Assembly (NCBI RefSeq): GCF_002904335.1
Contig: NZ_PPHF01000082.1
Location: 29,543 to 93,542, forward strand
Length of the DNA: 64,000 bases
Direction of reading: 5' to 3'
DNA from: Amycolatopsis sp. CA-126428
GTDB lineage: Bacteria; Actinomycetota; Actinomycetes; Mycobacteriales; Pseudonocardiaceae
Shown here: one piece after another, positions 54,340 to 62,400 of the stretch
Layout of the letters: each line of letters opens with the position of its first letter
Numbering within the stretch: position 1 is the first letter of the stretch
Made by a program: the position numbers and the translations under genes
The notes under the pieces: generated by a model
The model's database searches: none
What the model was told of the DNA's origin: nothing
The model's input: the letters and a program-made list of their open reading frames with translations, nothing else

Positions 54340-55007
54340 TGGGGATTTTCGGACGCAAGCGACGGACCGAGGGCGGGTCCGCCGGACGGCACGCCGCGCC
54401 CGAGGCCGACGACACTTTCGAGGACGAGGCGTACGACGACGAGGACGGGCCGGAGCTGTCGGACGTTTCCGACGGCCCGTTCGACGTGGCCGACTTCGAC
54501 GACGACGGCATCCCGCGGATCGACCTCGGCTCGGTGAAGGTGCCGGTGCCCGACGGTTCCCAGGTCCAGGTCGAGATGGACCCGGAGGCCGGGGGCGTGC
54601 GCGCCGTGCACGTCGTCACCGAGCAGGGCCAGATCACGGTCAGCGCGTACGCCGCGCCGCGCTCCGGCGGGCTGTGGCGGGAGGTCAGCTCCGAGCTGGC
54701 CGACCAGCTGCGGGCCGACGGCGCCAAGGTCACCATCGGCCGCGGCCTCTGGGGCCTGGAGATTTCGGCCATCATCGGCGACGTCGCGCTGCGCTTCGTC
54801 GGCGTCGACCGGCCCCGCTGGATGCTGCGCGGCGTCATCGCCGGGCCGCAGTCGGAGGCCGCGGGGGCCGTCGAGGTGCTGCGCGAGATCGTCCGGCGGA
54901 CCATCGTCGACCGCGGCGACGCGCCCATGCCGGTCCGCACCCCGCTGACCATCACGCTGCCCGAGGCGGTCGCCGAGCACATCGCGGCCCAGCAGCAGCA
55001 GGGCTGA
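54339..55007 (+). CDS. DUF3710 family protein
   Basis: A 222-residue soluble protein: short basic start (GIFGRKRR), a very acidic stretch (about 22-60), then a mixed alpha/beta domain with PRIDLGSVKVPVP, RGLWGLEISA and VDRPRWMLRGVIAGP. Matches Rv2696c in family and position. Unknown function. GTG 54339 overlaps the dut TAG by one base, so the two are coupled. Confidence 0.9.
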   Translation: MGIFGRKRRTEGGSAGRHAAPEADDTFEDEAYDDEDGPELSDVSDGPFDVADFDDDGIPRIDLGSVKVPVPDGSQVQVEMDPEAGGVRAVHVVTEQGQITVSAYAAPRSGGLWREVSSELADQLRADGAKVTIGRGLWGLEISAIIGDVALRFVGVDRPRWMLRGVIAGPQSEAAGAVEVLREIVRRTIVDRGDAPMPVRTPLTITLPEAVAEHIAAQQQQG

Positions 55008-55020
55008 GCCACCCGCGGGT

Positions 55021-55061
55021 CCGTGCAGGCCACCTTGGGTCCCCCAAGGTGGCCTTCACGG
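55021..55061. terminator. Hairpin overlapping the hydrolase stop codon
   Basis: A 13-bp core stem (55027-55039 with 55043-55055, 3-base loop) is extended by five more pairs past one mismatch. It separates convergent DUF3710 and hydrolase genes and covers the hydrolase stop codon (55056-55058), the same arrangement as at 3670-3715. Confidence 0.7.
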
Positions 55062-55769
55062 CTTTCGCAGCGCCCGGAGGAAGGCGAGGACGGTCGCCCG
55101 GCCGAGTGACTCGCGGTCCGCGCCCAAGGCCGTGAGCGTCGTCTCCCCGAGGGCCGCGCGGGGGAGCGCGCCCGCCCACTCCGCCGCGACTTTCGTCGGG
55201 TGGATCGGGTCGTCGGTGCACGTGCCGATCCCGGCCGGGACGGGCAGCGCCGCCAGTTCGGCCACGGTCGGCGCCGCCCGGCCCGCCGCGACGCGGAGGC
55301 TGTCCGCCAGGCCGTCGCCGTGCCGCCGCCACGCCCGGTCCAGCTCCGCCCGCAGCCAGCCCGGGCTGCCCTCGGTCTCCGCCAGTGCCGCGCCGACGCC
55401 GGAACCGGCCACCAGGTCCGCCGTCAGCGTCGCGGCCAGCGATGCGGGTGCCGGGCCCGGGAAGCCGTTCCAGGCCGGGAGCGCGGCCAGCAGGCCCCCG
55501 CAACGCCCCGGATTGCCCACGGCCCACTCCGCGGCGAGGTGCGCGCCGAACGAAATGCCGCCTACGAGCAGTTCGCCGTGTTCGTCCGCCAGCGCGTCCA
55601 GGACGGCCAGGTAGCCCTCGGCGAGCGCCGCGCCCGGCGGCGGGGGTGGCGCGATGAGCGGGACACCGAGGGCGCGCAGGGGCCGTTCGAAGACAGCACG
55701 GACGAAGACGTCGTCCGAGCCGGTACCGGGTAGCAGCACCGCGGCGGGAACTCTGATTGCGGACGTCAC
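55056..55769 (-). CDS. Alpha/beta-hydrolase-like protein
   Basis: 237 residues. The nucleophile elbow GGISFGAH (Gly-x-Ser-x-Gly) lies near residue 69, and a C-terminal TDDPIHP near 187-193 can provide the Asp and His. The N-terminal AAVLLPGTGSDDVF is the usual first strand and oxyanion region. Position corresponds to Rv2695 (alanine-rich conserved hypothetical, similar length). GTG 55769 is preferred; further upstream the frame is not protein-like. Substrate unknown; dienelactone-hydrolase-like esterase is one possibility. Confidence 0.8.
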   Translation of the reverse strand: MTSAIRVPAAVLLPGTGSDDVFVRAVFERPLRALGVPLIAPPPPPGAALAEGYLAVLDALADEHGELLVGGISFGAHLAAEWAVGNPGRCGGLLAALPAWNGFPGPAPASLAATLTADLVAGSGVGAALAETEGSPGWLRAELDRAWRRHGDGLADSLRVAAGRAAPTVAELAALPVPAGIGTCTDDPIHPTKVAAEWAGALPRAALGETTLTALGADRESLGRATVLAFLRALRKP

Positions 55770-55876
55770 GTTGCGATCTTTGCGCAAAGGCGTTTCCCTG
55801 GCGGGGACCGCAGTACGCTGGAATCGCACGGGCCGCAAGCAAATTTGTCGCCAGGCCCCGGAGCACAGGAGCACCT

Positions 55877-56257
55877 ATGTCCGCCAAAGACGGCGGCTAC
55901 TTCAGCCGGTTGGTACGCAAGCTGACCAGCGACGTCGAGGATCTCGACGCCGACGAGATGTCGATGAGGTCCGGCGCCGAAGGCGCGCAGCGGGCCTGTG
56001 ACTGCCGCTCCGGCGAAGAGGTCACCGTGATGGGCCGGCTCCGCAGCGTCGAGCTCTGCCCGACCAACGAGGCCGCCACGCTGGAGGCCGAGCTGTTCGA
56101 CGGAACACAGGGCGTGACGCTAATCTGGCTCGGCCGCCGCCGGATCCCGGGCATCGAGCCTGGCCGGACGATCAAGGTGCGTGGTCGGATGGCCGAGCGT
56201 GACGGCCAGAAGGTGCTGTACAACCCCTATTACGAGCTCCAGAGCCCAGTGAGTTGA
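55877..56257 (+). CDS. OB-fold nucleic-acid-binding domain protein
   Basis: 126 residues: a short helical start (YFSRLVRKLTSDVEDLDADEM), then an OB fold (VTVMGRLRSVEL through IWLGRRRIPGIEPGRTIKVRGRM and LYNPYYEL). Similar to Rv2694c. Such stand-alone OB proteins probably bind single-stranded nucleic acid; no partner is known. ATG 55877 with AGGAG upstream. DUF3159 begins 9 bp after its stop. Confidence 0.88.
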   Translation: MSAKDGGYFSRLVRKLTSDVEDLDADEMSMRSGAEGAQRACDCRSGEEVTVMGRLRSVELCPTNEAATLEAELFDGTQGVTLIWLGRRRIPGIEPGRTIKVRGRMAERDGQKVLYNPYYELQSPVS

Positions 56258-56266
56258 TCACCCATC

Positions 56267-56986
56267 GTGACTGAACCCGCCCCGAGCGAGAAGAAGACCG
56301 ACGAGGACGAGCCGCAGCCGACCCTGCTCGAGCAGATGGGCGGCGTGTCCGGCCTGATCTACTCGTCGGTGCCGGTGATCGTCTTCGTGCTGGCGAACTC
56401 GTTCTTCGGCCTGACCGCGGCCATCTGGACCTCGATCGGCAGTGCCGTGGCCATCACGGTGCTGCGGCTGGTCCGCAAGGAGCCCCTGCAGCCGGCGATC
56501 TCGGGCTTCTTCGGCGTCGCGATCGCGGCGTTCATCGCCTACCGCACGGGGTCGGCGAAGGGCTTCTTCCTGTTCGGGATCTACGCGAGCTTGATCTACT
56601 GCGGCATCTTCGTGCTGTCGGTGGTGGTGCGCTGGCCGATCGCGGGCGTGGTCTGGAACCTGCTCAACGGCACCGGCCAGGCCTGGCGGCGCGACAAGCC
56701 GTCCCGCTACGGCTACGACGTCGCCACCCTGGCCATGGCGGCGATCTTCGCGGCCCGGTTCGTGGTGCAGCGGTGGCTCTACCAGGAGGACTACACCGGC
56801 TGGCTGGCCTTCGCGAAGATCGCGATGGGCTACCCGCTGTACGCGCTGGGCCTGCTGGTGGTCGTATGGGCGGTCCGCCGCTCGGACAAGCGCCTGAAGG
56901 CGATGGCCGAGGAGGAGCCGGCACCGGAGACCGACGCGCAGGTCGAAGCCCGGCTGCGCGAGAAGTACGCGACTCCGGAGGCCTGA
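56267..56986 (+). CDS. DUF3159 family membrane protein
   Basis: A 239-residue protein with about five membrane helices (pairs at 33-70, 80-120 and one near 180-200). LLEQMGGVSGLIYSSVPVIVFV and RRDKPSRYGYDVATLAMAAIF define the family (Rv2693c). Function unknown. GTG 56267 follows the OB-fold gene, so both are likely one transcript. The potassium-uptake regulator genes converge on it from the other side. Confidence 0.9.
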   Translation: MTEPAPSEKKTDEDEPQPTLLEQMGGVSGLIYSSVPVIVFVLANSFFGLTAAIWTSIGSAVAITVLRLVRKEPLQPAISGFFGVAIAAFIAYRTGSAKGFFLFGIYASLIYCGIFVLSVVVRWPIAGVVWNLLNGTGQAWRRDKPSRYGYDVATLAMAAIFAARFVVQRWLYQEDYTGWLAFAKIAMGYPLYALGLLVVVWAVRRSDKRLKAMAEEEPAPETDAQVEARLREKYATPEA

Positions 56987-56993
56987 GCCCGCC

Positions 56994-57042
56994 GGGGCGC
57001 CCCCCGTTTCCGACTCTACCGGCAGGCACCGACAGTTTCGCC
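56994..57042 (+). repeat. Dispersed ~55-bp element, copy 2
   Basis: GGGGCGCCCCCCGTTTCC, then ACTCTACCGG, then GGCACCGACAGTTTCG. On the minus strand: CTGTCGGTG-N8-TAGAGT, again the exact damage-promoter layout. Confidence 0.8.
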
Positions 57043-57382
57043 GTGTCGGCGGTCTGGTCACGCGTGATGCCCCGCCAACCACGCGAGATGCCCGTCCGGG
57101 CACGTGAGATGCCTTCTCGGTTTGTGCTCGATTGCGCGAGTTTCGCTTCGAGTCACGGGAGATCCGAGCTGGATCACGCGAGATGCGGGTGGGGTCGGGC
57201 GAGATCCGCGCCGAGGCAACTCGGCGCTCGCCTTCGAGCGGGAAAGTCCCGGTCCCGGCCAAGCCGAGATTTCCGGCCTGGCCAAGCCGATAGTTTCGTC
57301 ACCGGCCTAGCCGAGATTTCCCTCCCTGCCCACATCGGGCGGGGGCGAGAAAGTCCGGAAGTCGCCGAGATCCCCGGCGCGC

Positions 57383-57438
57383 GGGGGCGCCCCCCGTTTT
57401 CCACGCTACCGGCAGGCACCGACATTTCCGGTCGCCCC
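57383..57438 (+). repeat. Dispersed ~55-bp element, copy 3
   Basis: Almost identical to copy 1: GGGGGCGCCCCCCGTTTTCC, ACGCTACCGG, GGCACCGACATTTCCGG. On the minus strand: ATGTCGGTG-N8-TAGCGT. Confidence 0.85.
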
Positions 57439-57656
57439 GGTCGTCCACTCGCTCCGCCGCCGAGCAGAGCCAGGCTGAGCCGGGACGAGCCCAGACCGGG
57501 CCAAGCCGGGCCGGGCGAAGCCGAGCAAGGCTGAGCCGACCCAGGCCGGGCCAAGCCGGGCCGGGCCAAGTCAGGCCGGACCGGGCCAAGCCATGCGGGG
57601 TCAGGCCCGGGCGGAGCCGAGCCAGGCCCGGGCGGAGCCGAGCCAGGCCGCGGAAA

Positions 57657-57682
57657 GGCCCCTGGCGAACTCGCCAGGGGCC
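57657..57682 (-). terminator. Terminator after the TrkA-type gene pair
   Basis: A 12-bp perfect stem (57657-57668 with 57671-57682), followed on the minus strand by TTTCC, begins 17 bases after the stop at 57699. Confidence 0.7.
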
Positions 57683-57698
57683 CTCCGCAAGCAAGACC

Positions 57699-58355
57699 TC
57701 AGTACCCGAGCGCCGTCCGGATCTCCGGCTCGACATCCGCGGTCGCCACGAACAGGAGCTCATCACCCGGCTCCAGCGGGTCCTCCGGCTGCGGCACGAT
57801 CACCCGGTCGCCCCGCAAAATGGTCACCAGCGCCGCGTCCCGGGGCAGCGTCAGCTCGCTCACCGGCTTCCCGGCCAGCGGCGTCTCCGCCGGCAGCGTC
57901 AGCTCGACGAGGTTCGCGTTGCTCTGCCGGAACGTCATCAGCCGCACCAGGTCGCCGACGCTGACCGCCTCCTCGACCATCGCCGCCAGCATGCGGGGGG
58001 TCGAGACCGCGACGTCGACGCCCCAGGCGTCGGTGAACAGCCACTCGTTGGCCGGGTTGTTCACTCGGGCCACCACGCGCCGCACCGCGAACTCCGTCTT
58101 GGCCAGCAGGGAGACCACCAGGTTCGCCTTGTCATCGCCCGTCGCGGCGATGACGACGTCGCACTGCTCGATCCCGGACTCCTCCAGGATCGACACCTCG
58201 CAGGCGTCGCCGAGCACCCAGTCGGCCTGCTCGACCGCGTGCGGCTCGAACTGGTCGGCCTCGCGCTCGATCAGCATCACCTGGTGCCTGCCGTCGATCA
58301 GCTCGGCGGCGATGGAGCGGCCGACCGCCCCGGCGCCGGCAATCGCGACCCTCAT
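57699..58355 (-). CDS. TrkA-family potassium uptake regulatory protein (CeoC-like)
   Basis: 218 residues: RCK_N Rossmann domain with GAGAVG (7-12) and the acidic Glu at the end of strand 2 (MLIEREADQ) for NAD(H) or ATP binding, then an RCK_C domain (LAGKPVSELTLPRD, DELLFVATADVEPEI). Acts as the cytoplasmic gating subunit of a K+ channel or transporter. ATG 58355 overlaps the partner gene stop (ATGA). Equivalent to Rv2692 (ceoC). No Trk/Ktr membrane subunit is present in the window. Confidence 0.92.
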   Translation of the reverse strand: MRVAIAGAGAVGRSIAAELIDGRHQVMLIEREADQFEPHAVEQADWVLGDACEVSILEESGIEQCDVVIAATGDDKANLVVSLLAKTEFAVRRVVARVNNPANEWLFTDAWGVDVAVSTPRMLAAMVEEAVSVGDLVRLMTFRQSNANLVELTLPAETPLAGKPVSELTLPRDAALVTILRGDRVIVPQPEDPLEPGDELLFVATADVEPEIRTALGY

Positions 58356-59017
58356 GCCTCGTCCTCCGGTTCGCGGTGGGCCACACTGGTGACGTCGGTG
58401 ACGGTGCCGGAACGCGCGGCCACCCACACGACGTCGTCGGCCTGCAGCACCGTCTTGGTGTCCGGCAGCACGGCGGTGCCCATCCGCATGATGAACGCCA
58501 CCCGCGCGCCACTCGCCTGCTGCAGGGACCGGACGGAGTGCCCCACCCAGCCTTCGTGCAGCGGCAGCTGCAGCAGCGCGACGTTGCCCGACGGGTCCCG
58601 CCACGCCGACGCGACGCCGTCCGGCAGCAGGCTGCGCAGGAACCGGTCGGTCGTCCACGGCACGGTCGCGACCGTCGGGATGCCCAGCCGCTCGTACACG
58701 GCCGCGCGCTTGTGGTCGTAGATGCGCGCGACGACGTGCTCGACGCCGAAGTTCTCGCGCGCGACCCTGGCCGAGATGATGTTCGAGTTGTCGCCGCTGG
58801 ACACCGCCGCGAACGCGCCGGCCCGCTCGATGCCGGCTTCGATCAGCACCCGGCGGTCGAAGCCGACGCCGACGACCTGCTGGCCGTGGAAGTCGCTGCC
58901 GAGCCGGCGGAACGCCTGCTGGTTCTTGTCGATGACGGCCACCTCGTGGCCGAGCCGCTCCAGCGCAGCGGCCAGGGACGCGCCGACCCGGCCGCACCCC
59001 ATGATCACCACGTGCAC
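58352..59017 (-). CDS. TrkA-family potassium uptake regulatory protein (CeoB-like)
   Basis: 221 residues with RCK_N (HVVIMGCGRVGASLAAAL, Gly7-x-Gly9-x2-Gly12, Asp in AVIDKN) and RCK_C domains. GTG 59017 is preferred over 59056 because GAGGAGGAGG lies 6-7 bases upstream and the protein then starts directly at the first beta strand, as in CeoB (Rv2691). It probably forms a hetero-octameric ring with its coupled partner. Divergent from the APC permease. Confidence 0.92.
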   Translation of the reverse strand: MHVVIMGCGRVGASLAAALERLGHEVAVIDKNQQAFRRLGSDFHGQQVVGVGFDRRVLIEAGIERAGAFAAVSSGDNSNIISARVARENFGVEHVVARIYDHKRAAVYERLGIPTVATVPWTTDRFLRSLLPDGVASAWRDPSGNVALLQLPLHEGWVGHSVRSLQQASGARVAFIMRMGTAVLPDTKTVLQADDVVWVAARSGTVTDVTSVAHREPEDEA

Positions 59018-59109
59018 GCCCTGCCTCCTCCTCGGCGGTTTCCCGTCCGTTGCCACCCCTACCTACCAGCGCCGAACCTACCGTGCCGCTCGCCCGTTAC
59101 GCTTCCGTG

Positions 59110-61143
59110 GTGTCGAAGTTCCCGACCGTGCTGAAACGCCTGGTCCTCGGACGTCCGTTCCGCAGTGACAGGCTCGCTCACACGCTCCTGCCCAAGCGCA
59201 TCGCGCTGCCGATCTTCGCGTCGGACGCGCTCTCGAGCGTCGCCTACGCCCCGGAAGAGATCTTCCTGACGCTGAGCGTCGCCGGGCTGTCCGCGTACGC
59301 GCTCGCGCCGTGGATCGGCATCATGGTCGCCCTGGTCATGCTGGTCGTCGTCGCCTCCTACCGGCAGAACGTGCACGCCTACCCGAGCGGCGGCGGTGAC
59401 TACGAGGTCGCCAACACGAACCTGGGCGGCCGGTTCGGCCTGACAGTGGCCAGCGCCCTGCTGGTCGACTACGTGCTGACGGTCGCGGTGTCCACTTCGT
59501 CCGGTGTGGCCAACATCGGCTCGGCCGTCCCGTGGGTCGCCCAGCACAAGGTGCTCGCGTCGATCGTCATCGTCGTGGTGCTGACGTCGCTGAACCTGCG
59601 CGGCATCCGCGAGTCGGGGAAGGCCTTCGCGATCCCGACGTACGGGTTCATCATCGGCATCCTGGTCATGGTCGTGTGGGGCCTGGTGCAGGCGGCCACC
59701 GGCACCGAGGTGAAGGCCGAGAGCGCCGGGTTCACCCTGACCGCCGAAGGCACTTTCGCGGGCGTCGGGTACGCGTTCCTGGTGCTGCGGGCGTTCTCCT
59801 CCGGCGCGGCGGCGCTGACCGGGGTGGAGGCGATCAGCAACGGCGTCCCGGCGTTCCAGAAGCCGAAGTCGAAGAACGCGGCCACCACGCTGCTGATGAT
59901 GGGCGTGCTCGCGGTCACCATGCTGGTCGGCATCATCACCCTGGCCACGATCACCGACGTCAAGTTCGCCGAGGACCCGGCGCGGCAGCTCGAGGGCGCG
60001 CCGGCCGGCTACGAGCAGAAGACGATCGTGGCGCAGATCGCGCACGCGGTGTTCGCCGACTTCCCGCCGGCGTTCTACTACATCTCCTTCTCCACCGGCA
60101 TCATCCTGCTGCTGGCCGCGAACACCGCGTTCAACGGCTTCCCGGTGCTGGGCTCGATCCTGGCGCAGGACCGCTACCTGCCGCGGCAGCTGCACACCCG
60201 CGGCGACCGGCTGGCGTTCTCCAACGGCATCCTGTTCCTGTCCGCCTTCGCGCTGGTGCTGATCATCGCGTTCGACGCCGAAGTGACCCGGCTCATCCAG
60301 CTCTACATCGTGGGCGTGTTCGTGTCGTTCACGGTGAGCCAGGCGGGCATGATCCGGCACTGGAACCGGTTGCTGGCCAAGGAAACCGACCCGGGCGCGC
60401 GGCGGCGGATGCGGCGTTCGCAGACGGTCAACGCCATCGGCCTGACCATGACCGCCACCGTCCTGGTGATCGTGCTCATCACCAAGTTCCTGCTCGGCGC
60501 GTGGATCGCGATCGCCGCGATGGTGGCCATCTACGTGCTGATGACGGCGATCCGGCGGCACTACGACCGCGTCGCCGACGAGCTGAAGGATCTCGGCGAC
60601 ACCCCGACCGTGCTGCCCTCGCGCAACCACGCCATCGTGCTGGTGTCCAAACTGCACCGGCCGACGCTGCGCGCGCTGGCCTACGCCAAGGCGATGCGCC
60701 CGGACGTGCTCGAAGCCGTGACGGTCAACGTGGACGATGCGGACACCCGCCGGTTGACCGCCGAGTGGGACGCGCACAACTTCAAGGTGCCGCTGAAGGT
60801 CGTCGAATCGCCTTACCGCGAGATCACGAAGCCCGTTCTCGACTACGTGAAACGCGTGCGCGGGGACAATCCGCGCAACGTGGTCACCGTGTTCATCCCG
60901 GAGTACGTGGTCGGGCACTGGTGGGAACAGGTGCTGCACAACCAGAGCGCGCTGCGGCTCAAGGGCCGGCTGCTGTTCCAGTCCGGCGTGATCGTGGCGA
61001 GCGTGCCGTGGCAGCTGGAGTCGTCGGCCAAGGCGGCCGCGCGGGTCCGGAACGAGCGCCCGGCCGCGGGCGACGTGCGCCGCGGGTTCTCGCCCAACGG
61101 GAAGCCGGTCGTGGCCCCGAAGCCCAAGGAGCCGGCCGAATGA
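59110..61143 (+). CDS. APC-superfamily permease (Rv2690c-like)
   Basis: 677 residues: 12 predicted helices from about residue 29 to 480 (ALPIFASDALSSVAYAPEE is the helix-1 signature), then a ~180-residue cytoplasmic domain (VSKLHRPTLRALAYAKAM, NFKVPLKVVESPYREI) like that of KUP/amino-acid-polyamine relatives with regulatory tails. Substrate unknown; proximity to the TrkA pair makes potassium or a K+-linked solute worth testing. A TACGCT -10 box (59098-59103) ends 6 bases before GTG 59110, so a leaderless start is likely; GTG 59107 is the alternative. Confidence 0.87.
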   Translation: MSKFPTVLKRLVLGRPFRSDRLAHTLLPKRIALPIFASDALSSVAYAPEEIFLTLSVAGLSAYALAPWIGIMVALVMLVVVASYRQNVHAYPSGGGDYEVANTNLGGRFGLTVASALLVDYVLTVAVSTSSGVANIGSAVPWVAQHKVLASIVIVVVLTSLNLRGIRESGKAFAIPTYGFIIGILVMVVWGLVQAATGTEVKAESAGFTLTAEGTFAGVGYAFLVLRAFSSGAAALTGVEAISNGVPAFQKPKSKNAATTLLMMGVLAVTMLVGIITLATITDVKFAEDPARQLEGAPAGYEQKTIVAQIAHAVFADFPPAFYYISFSTGIILLLAANTAFNGFPVLGSILAQDRYLPRQLHTRGDRLAFSNGILFLSAFALVLIIAFDAEVTRLIQLYIVGVFVSFTVSQAGMIRHWNRLLAKETDPGARRRMRRSQTVNAIGLTMTATVLVIVLITKFLLGAWIAIAAMVAIYVLMTAIRRHYDRVADELKDLGDTPTVLPSRNHAIVLVSKLHRPTLRALAYAKAMRPDVLEAVTVNVDDADTRRLTAEWDAHNFKVPLKVVESPYREITKPVLDYVKRVRGDNPRNVVTVFIPEYVVGHWWEQVLHNQSALRLKGRLLFQSGVIVASVPWQLESSAKAAARVRNERPAAGDVRRGFSPNGKPVVAPKPKEPAE

Positions 61144-62327
61144 CCAGCTGGCTGGGCCGCGTCCTCGAGGTCGAGGTCGGCGCGGTCGCGCACGGCGGCC
61201 ACTGCGTCGCCCGCGCGGAAGGGCGGGTCGTGTTCGTCCGGCACGCGCTGCCGGGCGAGCAGGTCCGCGTCGAGATCACCGAGGACAACGGCGGCTCGTT
61301 CTGCCGCGGGGACGCCGTCGAGGTGCTCAGCGCGTCGACGCACCGGGTTCCGCCGCCGTGTCCGCTGGCCGTGCCGGGGGGCTGCGGCGGCTGCGACTGG
61401 CAGCACGCCGACCCGGACTACCAGCGCTCGCTGAAGGCGTCGGTCGTGGCCGAGCAGCTGCAGCGGCTGGCGGGCATCGAACGTGAAGTCGTCGTCGAGG
61501 CGCTCGACGGCGGGCCCCTGGACTGGCGCAGCCGCGTCCGGCTGGTCGCCGGGCACGACGGGCGCGCGGGGCTGCGCGCGCACCACAGCCACCGGGTGGT
61601 GGCCCTGGACGACTGCCCGATCGCCGTCCCGGGCGAGCTCGACGACGTCCTGGCGCGGCGCTGGCGGCCGGGCAGCGAGCTGGAGGTCACCCAGGACGGT
61701 GACGGCGGGGTGCACGTCCGCGAGCTGTCGACGGTGCGCGGGAAGGTCCGGGCGCGGCAGCTGACCGGCGGGGTCGCGGTCCAGCACGCGGCGGGCCGCG
61801 ACTGGCGCCTGGACGCGCACGGTTTCTGGCAGGTCCACCCGGCGGCGGCGTCGACGCTGGCCGCGGTCGTGGCGGAGTGGGCGGAGGCGCCGGTGGGCGG
61901 CTCGGCCTGGGACCTCTACGCCGGGGTCGGGCTGTTCGCGTCGGTGCTGGCGGCCCAGGTCGGGACGTCGGGCCGGGTGCTGGCGATCGAGTCCGGCCGG
62001 CGCGCGGTCGCCGACGGCGAGCGCAACCTCGCGGACCTGCCCCAGGTTTCGTGGCAGGCCGGGCGCGTCGAGCACGTGCTGGCGTCGGCGGCCAAGCCGG
62101 TCGACGTCGTGGTCCTGGACCCGCCGCGCAAGGGCGCGGGCAAGGCGGTCGTGGAGTCCATCGTGGCGGGTGCCCCGGACCGGATCGTCTACGTGGCTTG
62201 CGATCCGGCGGCGCTGGCGCGCGATGTGGCGACCTTCGCGGCCCACGGGTATTCGCTGACGGACCTGCGGGCGTTCGACGCGTTCCCGATGACCCACCAC
62301 GTGGAGTGCGTGGCGCTGCTGTCCTGA
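61140..62327 (+). CDS. TRAM-domain 23S/tRNA uracil-5-methyltransferase (RlmD/TrmA family)
   Basis: A 395-residue RNA methyltransferase. TRAM RNA-binding domain (1-62); cluster-type cysteines Cys74, Cys82, Cys85 and Cys159 spaced as in the 4Fe-4S site of RlmD; SAM motif DLYAGVGLF (258-266); DPPRKG (327-332); catalytic Cys354 (YVACDPAALARD). It should make 5-methyluridine in rRNA or tRNA; the exact target is not predictable. Similar to Rv2689c by position. Start overlaps the permease stop (ATGA). Confidence 0.92.
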   Translation: MTSWLGRVLEVEVGAVAHGGHCVARAEGRVVFVRHALPGEQVRVEITEDNGGSFCRGDAVEVLSASTHRVPPPCPLAVPGGCGGCDWQHADPDYQRSLKASVVAEQLQRLAGIEREVVVEALDGGPLDWRSRVRLVAGHDGRAGLRAHHSHRVVALDDCPIAVPGELDDVLARRWRPGSELEVTQDGDGGVHVRELSTVRGKVRARQLTGGVAVQHAAGRDWRLDAHGFWQVHPAAASTLAAVVAEWAEAPVGGSAWDLYAGVGLFASVLAAQVGTSGRVLAIESGRRAVADGERNLADLPQVSWQAGRVEHVLASAAKPVDVVVLDPPRKGAGKAVVESIVAGAPDRIVYVACDPAALARDVATFAAHGYSLTDLRAFDAFPMTHHVECVALLS

Positions 62328-62370
62328 CTCGCCTTTCACCGCGCCTTCTCAAAACTGCGCCTGCTCAAAA

Positions 62371-62393
62371 CTGTCGGTGGTGGTCGGCACACT
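62371..62393 (+). promoter_or_regulatory. RecA-NDp/PafBC-like promoter of the TIGR03086 gene
   Basis: CTGTCGGTG (62371-62379), 8 bases, CACACT (62388-62393). The -35 half is consensus except its first base; the -10 has C for T at position 1. The predicted start point coincides with the ATG at 62401. Confidence 0.45.
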
Positions 62394-62400
62394 GTGTGCC

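Larger units (their letters stand above)
57043..57698. other. Repeat-rich intergenic region
   Basis: With copy 2 of the dispersed element it makes a 712-bp stretch with no supportable gene. It holds seven diverged CACGCG(T/A)GA(G)AT units between 57058 and 57206, several GCCAAGCCGAGATTTCC-like units (57260-57330), copy 3 of the dispersed element, a GGGCCAAGCC array (57490-57590), two exact 21-bp tandem units at 57602-57622 and 57623-57643, and the terminator of the TrkA genes. Confidence 0.75.
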
